Source of the DNA: Bradyrhizobium yuanmingense
Lineage (GTDB): Bacteria; Pseudomonadota; Alphaproteobacteria; Rhizobiales; Xanthobacteraceae
Reading direction: 5' to 3'
DNA: 64,000 bases
Assembly: GCF_029167105.1 (NCBI RefSeq)
Contig: NZ_JARFML010000008.1
Span: 62,001-126,000, forward strand
A program made the position numbers and the translations under genes. This document shows positions 33,059 to 42,119 of this stretch, in pieces; positions within the stretch are counted from its first letter, which is position 1, and the number at the start of each line of letters is the position of its first letter. Under the pieces are notes generated by a model, which saw nothing but the letters and a program-made list of their open reading frames with translations, searched no databases and was not told the origin of the DNA.

Positions 33059-34252
33059 TCACACCACCTTGGCGTCCCTGAGCTTGGCAATCTCGTCAGT
33101 GCGGAAGCCGAACTCCTTCAGCACCTCCTCGGTCTGCTCGCCGAATTCCGGCGGGCGCGCCACCATCCTGCTCGGCGTGCGCGACAGTGTTACGGGCTGG
33201 CCGACCAGGCGGATATGCCGGCCCTCGTCGTTCGGCACGTCCTGCGCAATGCCGAGATGCCTGACCTGCGCGTCCTCGAACATCTGGTCGATGGCGTAGA
33301 TCGGCCCGCAGGGCACGCCGGCCTCGTTGAACTCGCGGACCCAGGCCTCGGTCGACTTCATCACGGTGCGCTTTTCGATCTCTGCGTTGAGCGCGTCGCG
33401 GTTCTTCGAGCGGGCAGGGGCCGTCGCGTAGTCGGGATGGGCATACAGCTCCGGTGCGCCGATCGCCTGCGCGCAGCGCTCCCAGATCCGTCCGCCAGTC
33501 GTGGCGATGTTGATGTAGCCGTCCGAGGTCTTGAACACGCCGGTCGGGATGCTGGTCGGGTGGTTGTTGCCGGCCTGCTGGGCGACCTCCTTCTCCATCA
33601 GCCAGCGCGCGGCCTGGAAGTCGAGCATGAAGATCTGGGCCTGGAGCAGCGAGGTCTGAACCCATTGTCCCTTGCCCGAGACCTCGCGCTCGAGCAGCGC
33701 GGTGAGGATGCCCATGGCGCAGAACAGCCCGGCGGTGAGGTCGGCGACGGGAATGCCGACCCGCATCGGGCCTCCGCCCGGCGCGCCGGTGATCGACATC
33801 AGCCCGCCCATGCCTTGCGCGATCTGATCGAAGCCCGGCCGCTTGTGGTAGGGGCCGTCCTGGCCGAAGCCGGAGATGCTGCCGTACACGATGCGCGGGT
33901 TTATCGCAGCGAGGCTGTCGTAGTCGATGCCGAGCTTCTTCTTCACGTCGGGCCGGAAATTCTCGACCACGACGTCGGCCTTGGCGGCCAGGCGCTTGAA
34001 CACCGCTAGCCCGCGCTCGTCCTTCAGGTTCAGCGTCATCGCCCGCTTGTTGCGGTGCAAATTCTGGAAGTCGGAACCGCGCCGCGGTCCCCCCGGCTGC
34101 TCGCCGCCGGCATCCTCGGTCAGTGCATCGATCTTGACGACGTTGGCGCCCCAATCGGCGAGCTGGCGCACGCAGGTCGGCCCGGAGCGGACACGGGTCA
34201 GATCGAGCACGGTGAAGCGCGACAGGGCTTCCGAGGCATGCGGGAAGGGCAT
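33059..34252 (-). CDS. CaiB/BaiF (class III) CoA-transferase family protein
   Basis: 397 residues from ATG 34252, chosen because GGAG lies nine bases upstream; a longer frame starts at 34288 without a ribosome site. Class III features: VLDLTRVRSGPTCVRQLADW near the start, the CoA-loop region, and VADLTAGLFCAMGIL, whose Asp should be the catalytic residue forming the acyl-enzyme anhydride. C-terminal FEDAQVRHLGIAQDVP is also typical. It moves CoA between carboxylic acids (formate, succinate, carnitine or others); which ones is unknown. Confidence 0.9.
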   Translation of the reverse strand: MPFPHASEALSRFTVLDLTRVRSGPTCVRQLADWGANVVKIDALTEDAGGEQPGGPRRGSDFQNLHRNKRAMTLNLKDERGLAVFKRLAAKADVVVENFRPDVKKKLGIDYDSLAAINPRIVYGSISGFGQDGPYHKRPGFDQIAQGMGGLMSITGAPGGGPMRVGIPVADLTAGLFCAMGILTALLEREVSGKGQWVQTSLLQAQIFMLDFQAARWLMEKEVAQQAGNNHPTSIPTGVFKTSDGYINIATTGGRIWERCAQAIGAPELYAHPDYATAPARSKNRDALNAEIEKRTVMKSTEAWVREFNEAGVPCGPIYAIDQMFEDAQVRHLGIAQDVPNDEGRHIRLVGQPVTLSRTPSRMVARPPEFGEQTEEVLKEFGFRTDEIAKLRDAKVV

Positions 34253-34371
34253 CGTGAAAGGCTCCGGGACAGATTGCGGGCCTACCATAGTGCCCAGAGA
34301 TCACGCGACAAGCCGGCCCGACGCCGGTCCCGCCTGCCGAAATGCCTTGCCTGAGGGCGGTGTCTGCGAGA

Positions 34372-34674
34372 TCAGCGCGACAGGCGCTTCAATTCGGCGC
34401 GCGCCTGCGCGGCGAGAGGATCATCGCCGTGGCGCGCAATGAAGAGCTCGAGGGCCTCTCGCGTTCCTTTCCGGCGGGCCGCTTCATATTCCTCCGCCAC
34501 CGCAGCGGCAGGATCTCGCGCCATCGGCATGGAGGGCGCGCGCCTTGCCTTGCTGCTGTCCTCTGCTTTGGCCTTCTCCACCATCGCAGGCAGTCCTCCG
34601 AGACGTTGATGGGACAGTCCAGCAAGCGCAATCAAGGCGCCAAACAGGCCGGCCAGGAGTGTGCGTCGTTTCAT
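34372..34674 (-). CDS. Small exported protein of unknown function
   Basis: 100 residues from ATG 34674. A cleavable signal or anchor (RTLLAGLFGALIALAG) precedes a short polar, alpha-helical, basic region: EEYEAARRKGTREALELFIA followed by RHGDDPLAAQARAELKRLSR, which looks like a TPR-like or amidase-associated 'tail' helix pair. I do not recognise a family. It is separated from the CoA-transferase start by about 120 bases on the same strand. Confidence 0.62.
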   Translation of the reverse strand: MKRRTLLAGLFGALIALAGLSHQRLGGLPAMVEKAKAEDSSKARRAPSMPMARDPAAAVAEEYEAARRKGTREALELFIARHGDDPLAAQARAELKRLSR

Positions 34675-34764
34675 GAAACCCTGCAAATCACGGGCGTTCC
34701 GGGAACGAAACTCTATGCTCGCGTTCCGTATGACTACGGTATTTAATGGCTAACACAGCCTTAT

Positions 34765-34809
34765 GGGAGCAGCGCAAACGCTGCTGCCCCATTTAAACCA
34801 AACGTTTAA
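34765..34809. promoter_or_regulatory. Stem-loop and inverted repeat upstream of the metalloprotease gene
   Basis: GGGAGCAGCG-CAAA-CGCTGCTGCCC (34765-34789) can form a hairpin with a single bulge. It is followed by TTAAAC-CAAAC-GTTTAA (34793-34809), a perfect 6-bp inverted repeat that could be an operator. TAGAAT at about 34820 might serve as -10. The first element may instead end a transcript reading from the left. Confidence 0.4.
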
Positions 34810-34871
34810 CTCTCTAGCTAGAATCATGTGCCCCCGCGGCGAATCACACGACGCGTTGCTTGGAGAGTGAA

Positions 34872-37835
34872 TTGGCCACCGCCGTTTATGTCAGTGCCAC
34901 CAACAACGCCGAGATTGACGGCCTGCTGTCCGGCGTCAAATGGTCGGGCACGATCACCTACAGCTTTCCTGACGCGCCGAGCGACTATTCGAATCCTTAT
35001 TCCGGCGGCAGCGGCGAGCCGACCACCTCGGGCTTTGCCTCGGTGCCCACCCAGATCCAGGCGGCGATCAACTACGCCGTCGGATTGATCCTCGGCTACA
35101 CCAACGCCAACATCCAATATGCGGGCACCAACGGCGCCGACCTCATGATCGCGCAGTCGTCGGCCGCCAATCCGACCGCCTACGCCTACTATCCCGGCAA
35201 TTATGCACCCGGCGGCGACATCTGGTTCGGGACTCAATACAATTTCTCGCTGGCCAAGCTCGGCAATTACTACTTCACCACTGCGCTGCACGAGCTCGGA
35301 CACGCGATCGGCCTCAAGCACAGCCAGGAGGCCGGCGGCCCCGGCAACGTCGCGGTGCCGAGTGCGCATGACAGCAGCGAATACACCGTCATGAGCTATC
35401 GCAGCTATGTCGGCGCTTCGACCACGGGCGGCTACACCAACGAAGCCTACGGATATTCGCAGACCTACATGGCCAACGATATCCTCGCGCTCCAGACGAT
35501 GTACGGCGCGGACTACACGACGCAGAGCAGCAACACCGTCTACACCTGGAATCCGACCACGGGGCAGCAGTTCATCAATGGCGTCGGCCAGCTCGCACCG
35601 GGCGGAGGCGTCGGCGGCTCGGCCAATCGCATCTACGAGACCGTCTGGGACGGCGGCGGCATCGATACCTACGACCTGTCGAACTACACGACGAACCTGA
35701 GCATCAACCTCAATCCCGGTGCCTCGTCGGTGTTCTCCTCCGTGCAACTGGCCTATCTCGGCGACGGCCACTACGCATCGGGCAACGTCTACAACGCCTA
35801 TCTTTATAACGGCGACGCACGCTCCTACATCGACAACGCCACTGGCGGGTCCGGCAACGACACGATCATCGGCAACGCCATCGCCAACACGCTGAACGGC
35901 GCCGGCGGCAACGACACGATCACCGGCGGTGCGGGCAGCGACACCATCAACGGCGGCTCAGGCACGGACACCGCAGTGTATTCGGGCAGCCGGGCCAACT
36001 ACACCATTTCCTACAACGCGGCGACACAGACCTTCACCCTCGTCGACCTGCGCAGCGGATCGCCTGACGGCACCGATACCGTCACCGGTGTCGAATATTT
36101 TCAGTTTGGTAGCACCACGCTCGCCAGCTCCAGCCTTGTGCCGAGCGCGATCGAGGCGTTCGGATCGACCAGCGTGGTGCTGACGAACAGCAATTACTAC
36201 CTGAACAACATTTCGACCGGCAGCGGGCCGACCCTGAAATACGGTGGCTCCGTCGTGAACGCGGCCAATTACAGCACGTGGTCGGTGATTGGCGCCGAGC
36301 AGGTGTCGGGCGGCGGTTACGACGTGGTCTGGAAGAATTCGGCCAACGCGCACTATTCCGTCTGGAGCACTGACGCCAACGGCAATTTCCTGACCACGCT
36401 CGCCGCAGCCCCCGAGGTGCTGGGGACCGATCCATCGCTGCAGGCGCTGGAGCCGACGCTCCAACAGGATCTCAATGGCGACGGCACGATCGGTACGTTC
36501 GTCGCCTCCGTCAGCGGCGTCACGATCGAGGCGTTCGGATCGACCCGTACGGTTCTATACAGTGGCAACTATTATCTTTACGACGCGGCCGGCACCGGAC
36601 CCACGTTGAAATATGGCGGCTCCGTCGTGAACGCGGCCAATTACAGCACATGGTCGGTGATTGGCGCCGAGAAAGTCTCGGGCGGCGGTTACGATGTGGT
36701 CTGGAAGAACTCGGCCAACGCCCACTACTCCGTCTGGAGCACGGATGCCAACGGCAACTTCCTGACCACGTTGGCCGCGTCGCCCGAAGTGCTGGGCACC
36801 GATGCATCTTTGCAGGCGCTGGAGCCGACGCTCCAACAGGATATCAACGGCGACGGCACGACCGGCGTTCCCGTCGCCCCGGTTGTCAGCGGCGTCACCA
36901 TCGAAACACTTGGATCGACCAAGGTGGTCCTGTCGGGCGGTAACTATTTCCTCGACGACATTTCGACCGGCACCGGACCGACCTTGAAATATGGCGGCTC
37001 TGTCGTGAACGCGGCCAACTACAGCACATGGTCGGTGATCGGCGCCGAGAAGGTGTCCGGCGGCGGCTACGACGTGGTGTGGAAGAATTCGGCCAACGCC
37101 CACTATTCTGTCTGGAGCACGGACAGCAATGGCAACTTCCTGACCACGATCGCGGCTGCTCCTGAAGTGCTGGGCTCCGATCCGTCCCTGCAGGCGCTGG
37201 AGCCGACGCTCCAACAGGATATCAACGGCGACGGCACGATCGGCGTCACTCTCGTTCCCGTGAGCGGCGTGACCATCGAGGCGTTCGGATCGACCCGCTC
37301 GGTTCTATACACTGGCAACTATTATCTGTACGACGCAGCCGGCACGGGACCCGTTCTGAAATATGGTGGTGCTGCGGTGAACGCGGCCAATTACAGCACG
37401 TGGTCGGTGATCGGCGCCGAGAGGGTGTCCGGCGGCGGCTACGACGTGGTGTGGAAGAACTCGGCGAACGCTCATTATTCCGTCTGGAGCACGGACGCCA
37501 ACGGCAACTTCCAGACCACGCTGGCCGCGGCCCCGGAAGTGCTCGGGTCCGATGCGTCGCTAAAAGCACTGGAGCCGACGCTTCAGCAGGATCTCAATGG
37601 CGATGGCGCCATCGGCGCTGCACCGTTCGATGATAACTTCGCGTTCGGCTCCACCGAAAACGGGGCGTTGTCGACCGAGATCCCGTCCGAACTCCCCGAT
37701 ACAATACCTGCGCCAGCCGATCCGCAGACCGCGTCCCAACAATGGAGCCAACAGGCAGGTCACGACAACGTTGTCGCTGACATCCTGATGGATGTGCTCC
37801 ACAACCCTCACGGCTCCGGTTTCCTGCTGAGCTGA
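34872..37835 (+). CDS. Secreted M10-type (serralysin-like) metalloprotease with RTX and four tryptophan-rich repeats
   Basis: 987 residues from TTG 34872; GGAGAG lies four bases upstream, and a TTG 12 bases earlier is less likely. The zinc site HELGHAIGLKH (about 140-150) and Met-turn VMSYRSY identify a metzincin. Near residues 325-365 are RTX-like nonapeptides (GGSGNDTIIGN, GAGGNDTITGG) that bind calcium. From residue 427 there are four 125-residue units, each with YSTWSVIGAE, VVWKNSANAHYSVWSTD and an EF-hand-like DLNGDGTIG, resembling the Trp-rich C-terminal domain family. No signal peptide is present, so export would be by a type I system through the C-terminus, which ends in SGFLLS. Targets are unknown. 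Confidence 0.87.
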   Translation: MATAVYVSATNNAEIDGLLSGVKWSGTITYSFPDAPSDYSNPYSGGSGEPTTSGFASVPTQIQAAINYAVGLILGYTNANIQYAGTNGADLMIAQSSAANPTAYAYYPGNYAPGGDIWFGTQYNFSLAKLGNYYFTTALHELGHAIGLKHSQEAGGPGNVAVPSAHDSSEYTVMSYRSYVGASTTGGYTNEAYGYSQTYMANDILALQTMYGADYTTQSSNTVYTWNPTTGQQFINGVGQLAPGGGVGGSANRIYETVWDGGGIDTYDLSNYTTNLSINLNPGASSVFSSVQLAYLGDGHYASGNVYNAYLYNGDARSYIDNATGGSGNDTIIGNAIANTLNGAGGNDTITGGAGSDTINGGSGTDTAVYSGSRANYTISYNAATQTFTLVDLRSGSPDGTDTVTGVEYFQFGSTTLASSSLVPSAIEAFGSTSVVLTNSNYYLNNISTGSGPTLKYGGSVVNAANYSTWSVIGAEQVSGGGYDVVWKNSANAHYSVWSTDANGNFLTTLAAAPEVLGTDPSLQALEPTLQQDLNGDGTIGTFVASVSGVTIEAFGSTRTVLYSGNYYLYDAAGTGPTLKYGGSVVNAANYSTWSVIGAEKVSGGGYDVVWKNSANAHYSVWSTDANGNFLTTLAASPEVLGTDASLQALEPTLQQDINGDGTTGVPVAPVVSGVTIETLGSTKVVLSGGNYFLDDISTGTGPTLKYGGSVVNAANYSTWSVIGAEKVSGGGYDVVWKNSANAHYSVWSTDSNGNFLTTIAAAPEVLGSDPSLQALEPTLQQDINGDGTIGVTLVPVSGVTIEAFGSTRSVLYTGNYYLYDAAGTGPVLKYGGAAVNAANYSTWSVIGAERVSGGGYDVVWKNSANAHYSVWSTDANGNFQTTLAAAPEVLGSDASLKALEPTLQQDLNGDGAIGAAPFDDNFAFGSTENGALSTEIPSELPDTIPAPADPQTASQQWSQQAGHDNVVADILMDVLHNPHGSGFLLS
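36150..37616 (+). repeat. Four tandem in-frame repeats with an exact 375-bp period
   Basis: Units begin (ATC of IE) at 36150, 36525, 36900 and 37275, so spacing is exactly 375 bases (125 codons) each time; the last is truncated near 37616. The central part (AAATATGGCGGCTCCGTCGT, then the YSTWSVIG and WKNSANAHYS coding parts) is almost identical at DNA level among copies, while the first 30 or so codons differ more. Confidence 0.93.
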
Positions 37836-38061
37836 CAAGGTGTCCGGTGCGTCCGTTCGCGCTGGCGCTTCAGTTGCCTGAAAAGCCACCTGTTGGGCCT
37901 CGAGGCCGGACTTGCCTCTCGCCCAGCGACGAATCGCAATTGGGTTCGGTGATCAACGCGTTCCCTGGTCTTTCTCGTTGCCCTCTCGCGGTAGCCCGCG
38001 AGCCTTTGTGTGTACGCGTCCTGTGAAGCGTTGCAGACCCGCCTAGTCGCCCTGCGATCAA

Positions 38062-38320
38062 ATGCGTCGAAGAGCACTCCTGGTTTTCGTCAGTTCTTGC
38101 GCAGCCGGCTTACGTCCAAACGACCAGAAACTTGGTTTCAGGTGTGGGCGACGACGCCACCCCGTGTAGCCGGACTGCGCCTTGCACGACATTCGCAGGT
38201 GCAATCTCGAAGACCGAGGCGGGAGACGAGATCAACTGCCTCGACTCCGGCGGCTTCGCAATATGCGGAGATCGCTTTGGTGATGGTCACGACGCCGAAG
38301 CCGCGAATGTCGCAGCGGTT
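38062..38320 (+). pseudogene. Remnant of a secreted parallel beta-helix protein, frameshifted, with internal micro-inversion
   Basis: ATG 38062 opens MRRRALLVFVSSCAAGL, a signal peptide. One base out of frame the text continues QTTRNLVSGVGDDATPCSRT, then APCTTFAGAISK and EINCLDSGGF, the N-terminus of a rhizobial right-handed beta-helix family. After GGF the expected next residues are found on the opposite strand, in a segment of 37 bases bounded by 9-bp inverted repeats; flipping it restores GGFGVVTITKAIS in frame. The rest of the gene is missing and meets the 3' end of the methyltransferase gene. Bases 37836-38061, between the protease stop and this ATG, show no gene. Confidence 0.72.
38250..38304. 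repeat. 9-bp inverted repeats bounding a 37-bp inverted segment
   Basis: GCGGCTTCG at 38250-38258 and CGAAGCCGC at 38296-38304 flank bases 38259-38295. Reversing that segment restores an uninterrupted homologous reading frame of the beta-helix pseudogene across both junctions. Confidence 0.75.
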
Positions 38321-39028
38321 CTAAACGGTCGCATTGAAGCGATCTATAAACTCCCTGCGGGCAAAAACGAAATCCGCATATCGGAAGATGCCCTTACTGT
38401 CGGGGATGCAATCAATAATCTGGAAGATCTGAAATTCTCTCTCTTGCAGCCAGTTGATAATCTCGCTGGCCTGATAAGACTTTTGGAATCTCTTGATCAA
38501 AGATACTTCGGCGATGATAAAGTCGATGTTTGGCAGAAGCGCCTCGCTTCCTTTCAGAACTTCCAGCTCGAAGCCTTCCGTGTCGATCTTTAGGAGCGTC
38601 GGATGTTTCAGCTCATCGGCACTCACGAGCTCGTCTAGCCTACGGATTTGGACCTCTACCGTCTCAAGCTCCTTATTATAAAGGCCCGTCATCCTAGATG
38701 CGGTCAAAAGACTAGATCCAGGACCGTTGAGTCGGAGATAGCCGCTGCCGCTCGAGGAGCCGACAGCAAATTTCACCAGCCGTCCCTTCCTGCTGCCCAA
38801 GACTTGGCTTTGAAGAAAAGAGTGAAATTCCGGGCTCCCTTCCACCAGGATCAGTTCCGCATCTGGGAAATGGGCATAGAGATCTGGCGTACCGTATGCG
38901 ACGCCAACGTCGATGATAGTCTTCACCTTCGGCAGGAGTTTTAGTCCGGCGAGTGCCGGGATCTTTCGCCTGATGCTGAATCCAAGCGCAGAGAATGACT
39001 TCTTGATAAGCGAGTTCAGAGATTTCAT
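38321..39028 (-). CDS. FkbM-family methyltransferase
   Basis: 235 residues. SAM-binding motif IIDVGVAYGTPDLYAHFP near 37-54, ILVEGSP near 60, and the FkbM signature LLKIDTEGFELEVLKGSE near 145-162. Such enzymes O-methylate sugars of surface glycans or small metabolites. The gene is visibly richer in A and T than its neighbours and lies between gene remnants, which suggests recent acquisition. It could act in the glycan locus that begins at 40.2 kb. Start ATG 39028. Confidence 0.87.
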   Translation of the reverse strand: MKSLNSLIKKSFSALGFSIRRKIPALAGLKLLPKVKTIIDVGVAYGTPDLYAHFPDAELILVEGSPEFHSFLQSQVLGSRKGRLVKFAVGSSSGSGYLRLNGPGSSLLTASRMTGLYNKELETVEVQIRRLDELVSADELKHPTLLKIDTEGFELEVLKGSEALLPNIDFIIAEVSLIKRFQKSYQASEIINWLQEREFQIFQIIDCIPDSKGIFRYADFVFARREFIDRFNATV

Positions 39029-39600
39029 TTCGGGAAACGCTAAATTGATGCGTGGATCTGGATCAGCTTCTTTGTGCGATCGGCGAGGTGGCTCAAAATC
39101 GCTCGATCAGCCCGAATAGCGCGTGGAAAACCGCATATGCATTCACGCCGCATCTCCCGCGCAAGCCGATGAACACTGCTAAAACGACTGGGAATGCTGG
39201 TCAAGGGCAGTCCACCGCTAGTTGAGAGTGCGTGGCTGGGCGGCCACATATGTAGACGATGTCTTCGGAGCCCTTCCATGGCTGCCAATCTCACGAACCT
39301 CAAAACTCAGAGCGAAGCGCGCTGGAGGGGCGATGCATGTCGACCCTAGGCGGGTTCCGACGTTCGACGTCGTGGCACAGCGGCTAATCGCTCCGGCCGC
39401 CAAGGCGCGCTATGTTGGCGTGAAGGTGTGGCTGCGGAGGGACGCCTTTCGGCCGGTTCCGTGATGTTCGTAGCCATGGTCTCGGTGCGCGAGTGTGCGG
39501 GCCGCCGGAGTGGGACCGGCAACTGGGGCAGAACGATCCGCTCAAACAGGTGTGGGTGCGGCGCCAAGAATGCCACGGCGGCGATGGCCGAGCGCCCCGG
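39029..39600. other. Non-coding stretch with no recognisable gene
   Basis: Short open frames exist on both strands but none has family-like sequence, a ribosome site or sensible composition. Bases 39320-39600 are GC-rich and may be further debris of the secretion gene whose remnant begins near 39601. Confidence 0.6.
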
Positions 39601-39937
39601 CAAGCCGTTCCTGGAAGGTCCGACGGTGACGGCGCGCGGGCGCCAATCTGTTGCAGCGGGTTGCCGCGGCGGTCGGCGATGCCGGCGGCTCGGTCCAATC
39701 CTCGCAGGTCGACCTAGCGGGGGCGCAAGCTAAGGACGGCTTCGTCGGTCTCGTGGTCGGCTGCGAGCTGGAACAATCCGCGCTGCAAAGACTGCTCTAC
39801 GATCTCGAGGCTGGCATGCCGTTCCTGTTCAGCTCGATGTCCAGGTGCCGCAGACCACGGCGTTGAACGAGGCCAGCGCCGGCCGCGTCAGGGTGATCCT
39901 GGGCGTCTCGGGCCAGTGGCAGGCGGCGGGGAAATAG
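39601..39937 (+). pseudogene. GspM-like (type II secretion) remnant, two frameshifts
   Basis: Joining three frames gives PFLEGPTVTARG, then NLLQRVAAAVGDAGGSVQSS and DGFVGLVVGCELEQSALQRL ending in YDLEAGMPFLF, then QLDVQVPQTTALNEASAGR and ILGVSGQWQ to a TAG at 39935. This is the C-terminal half of the GspM protein of bradyrhizobial type II secretion systems. Shifts occur near 39638 (extra G) and near 39829. No other gsp genes are nearby. Confidence 0.68.
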
Positions 39938-39985
39938 CTTCCCGTACCGGCTCACCAAGAATACTTGAAGACGCCTTTGCCGGTT

Positions 39986-40150
39986 GAAATTCGTCACCTG
40001 CGCCGCCGCGTAAGGCGCGATGCCCATCAGCGGCGTTGCGAAGCGATAGCCCCCGTCGAAGGGAGCCGAGAAGGTGTCCGCCTTGAAGCGGCCCTGCAGC
40101 TGGTCGACGCCGGCGAGCGCCACCGTGCGGTTGGTGGTGCGCCGCGTTCG
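39986..40150 (-). pseudogene. Autotransporter beta-barrel fragment
   Basis: On the minus strand: TTNRTVALAGVDQLQGRFKA, then DTFSAPFDGGYRFATPLMGI and APYAAAQVTNF. This matches a central stretch of autotransporter outer-membrane barrel domains. The frame is lost on both sides, and passenger and final strands are absent, so it is a relic. Confidence 0.62.
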
Positions 40151-40240
40151 AAGAACGGCGAGTCGGACGGGCTCTGAGCATGCCCGGCGTGCGCGCTCCT
40201 TGCCGAAGCTCGCTGCGGAGGCTGAACGCCGCGAGCGGGA

Positions 40241-41203
<963 letters not shown>

Positions 41204-41358
41204 GATCGGTTCCAGATTGTCCGCGGGGAGCAGGCTGAGTGGTATCGGCAACGGCCGGACTCGCCAATAGCGAAATGGGTTTGGATGGAGGTGTTAAAGT
41301 ACCCCTACTGTGCATGGGGTTGTTTTGGCACTTTTTTCAGTGGGATCCCGCCATACGT

Positions 41359-42108
41359 CTAGAACTCCCGCCGCTTCAGCCAGGCCCGCGCCCCCCAATG
41401 GGCAAAGCACCAGGCGGATCGGGGCAAGGAGAGCTGCTCGACGTTGCGATAGATCTGCCAGACCCATTTGGCCGAGCGCAGCGGGCGACTGGAGACCGAG
41501 GATCCTCTGACCCGGTAGCGGGCCAGATCCTCGTTGAGGCCGTATGCGGTATGGCCGCGCTTGAGGATCGAGAGCCACAGGCAGAAATCGTCGTAGCCCT
41601 CGTTCTTCATCGCGACGGGACCAGCGATCTCGCGGTCGACCATCGCCGTCAGCGTCGCGATCGCGGTGTTCTTCAGGAGCTGCCCATAGGTGAACGAGGC
41701 CGGCACCTCGATCAGCCGGCCAGTCACCGTGTTGGTGTCGTTGATGCGGCGAAAGGCGGTGTAGCTGAGCGCGGCCTGCTTTGCCTTTGCGAAGGCGAGC
41801 TGCCGCTCGAGTTTCTCGGGCAGCCACAGATCGTCGCTGTCGAGGAAGGCAAGATAGCGGCCCTGCGCGGCGTCGATCGCGGCCTGACGCGCCAGCGCCG
41901 GCCCGCCGTTCTTCGCCTGCCGGATCAGCTTGACGCGCGGATCGCGCTCGCCGATGCCGGCGATGATCTGCGGGGTCTTGTCCGTCGAGCAGTCGTCGGC
42001 GATCAAGAGCTCCCAATCTGTGAATGTCTGGCTCTGCACCGAGCGGATCGTCTCCTCGATCAGGCCTTCGACGTTCCAGGATGGAGTGATGATCGAAACG
42101 AGCGGCAT
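41359..42108 (-). CDS. Glycosyltransferase family 2
   Basis: 249 residues, GT-A fold: VSIITPSWNVEGLIEETIRS at the N-terminus, ADDCSTDKT (UDP-sugar binding) near 39, and the DxD-type FLDSDDLW near 90. It ends with a helical tail that may touch the membrane (VWQIYRNVEQLSLPRSAW). It transfers a nucleotide-activated sugar to a growing glycan. It follows the PF05159-type gene by 11 bases on the same strand. Confidence 0.9.
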   Translation of the reverse strand: MPLVSIITPSWNVEGLIEETIRSVQSQTFTDWELLIADDCSTDKTPQIIAGIGERDPRVKLIRQAKNGGPALARQAAIDAAQGRYLAFLDSDDLWLPEKLERQLAFAKAKQAALSYTAFRRINDTNTVTGRLIEVPASFTYGQLLKNTAIATLTAMVDREIAGPVAMKNEGYDDFCLWLSILKRGHTAYGLNEDLARYRVRGSSVSSRPLRSAKWVWQIYRNVEQLSLPRSAWCFAHWGARAWLKRREF

Positions 42109-42119
42109 GACGGGTCCGT

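Noticed and set aside
36150..37616. CRISPR-like array because of regular spacing
   Set aside because: Repeats are 375 bases, in frame, and encode protein domains; no short direct repeats or spacers.
38132..38593. A 153-codon plus-strand frame joining the beta-helix relic to the antisense of the FkbM gene
   Set aside because: Its second half lies antisense to a well supported methyltransferase, and its first half is a frameshifted, inverted relic; not a working gene.
39222..39733. Possible small proteins in the gap after FkbM (80 and 101 codons)
   Set aside because: No ribosome sites, no family sequence, mutual overlap in different frames.
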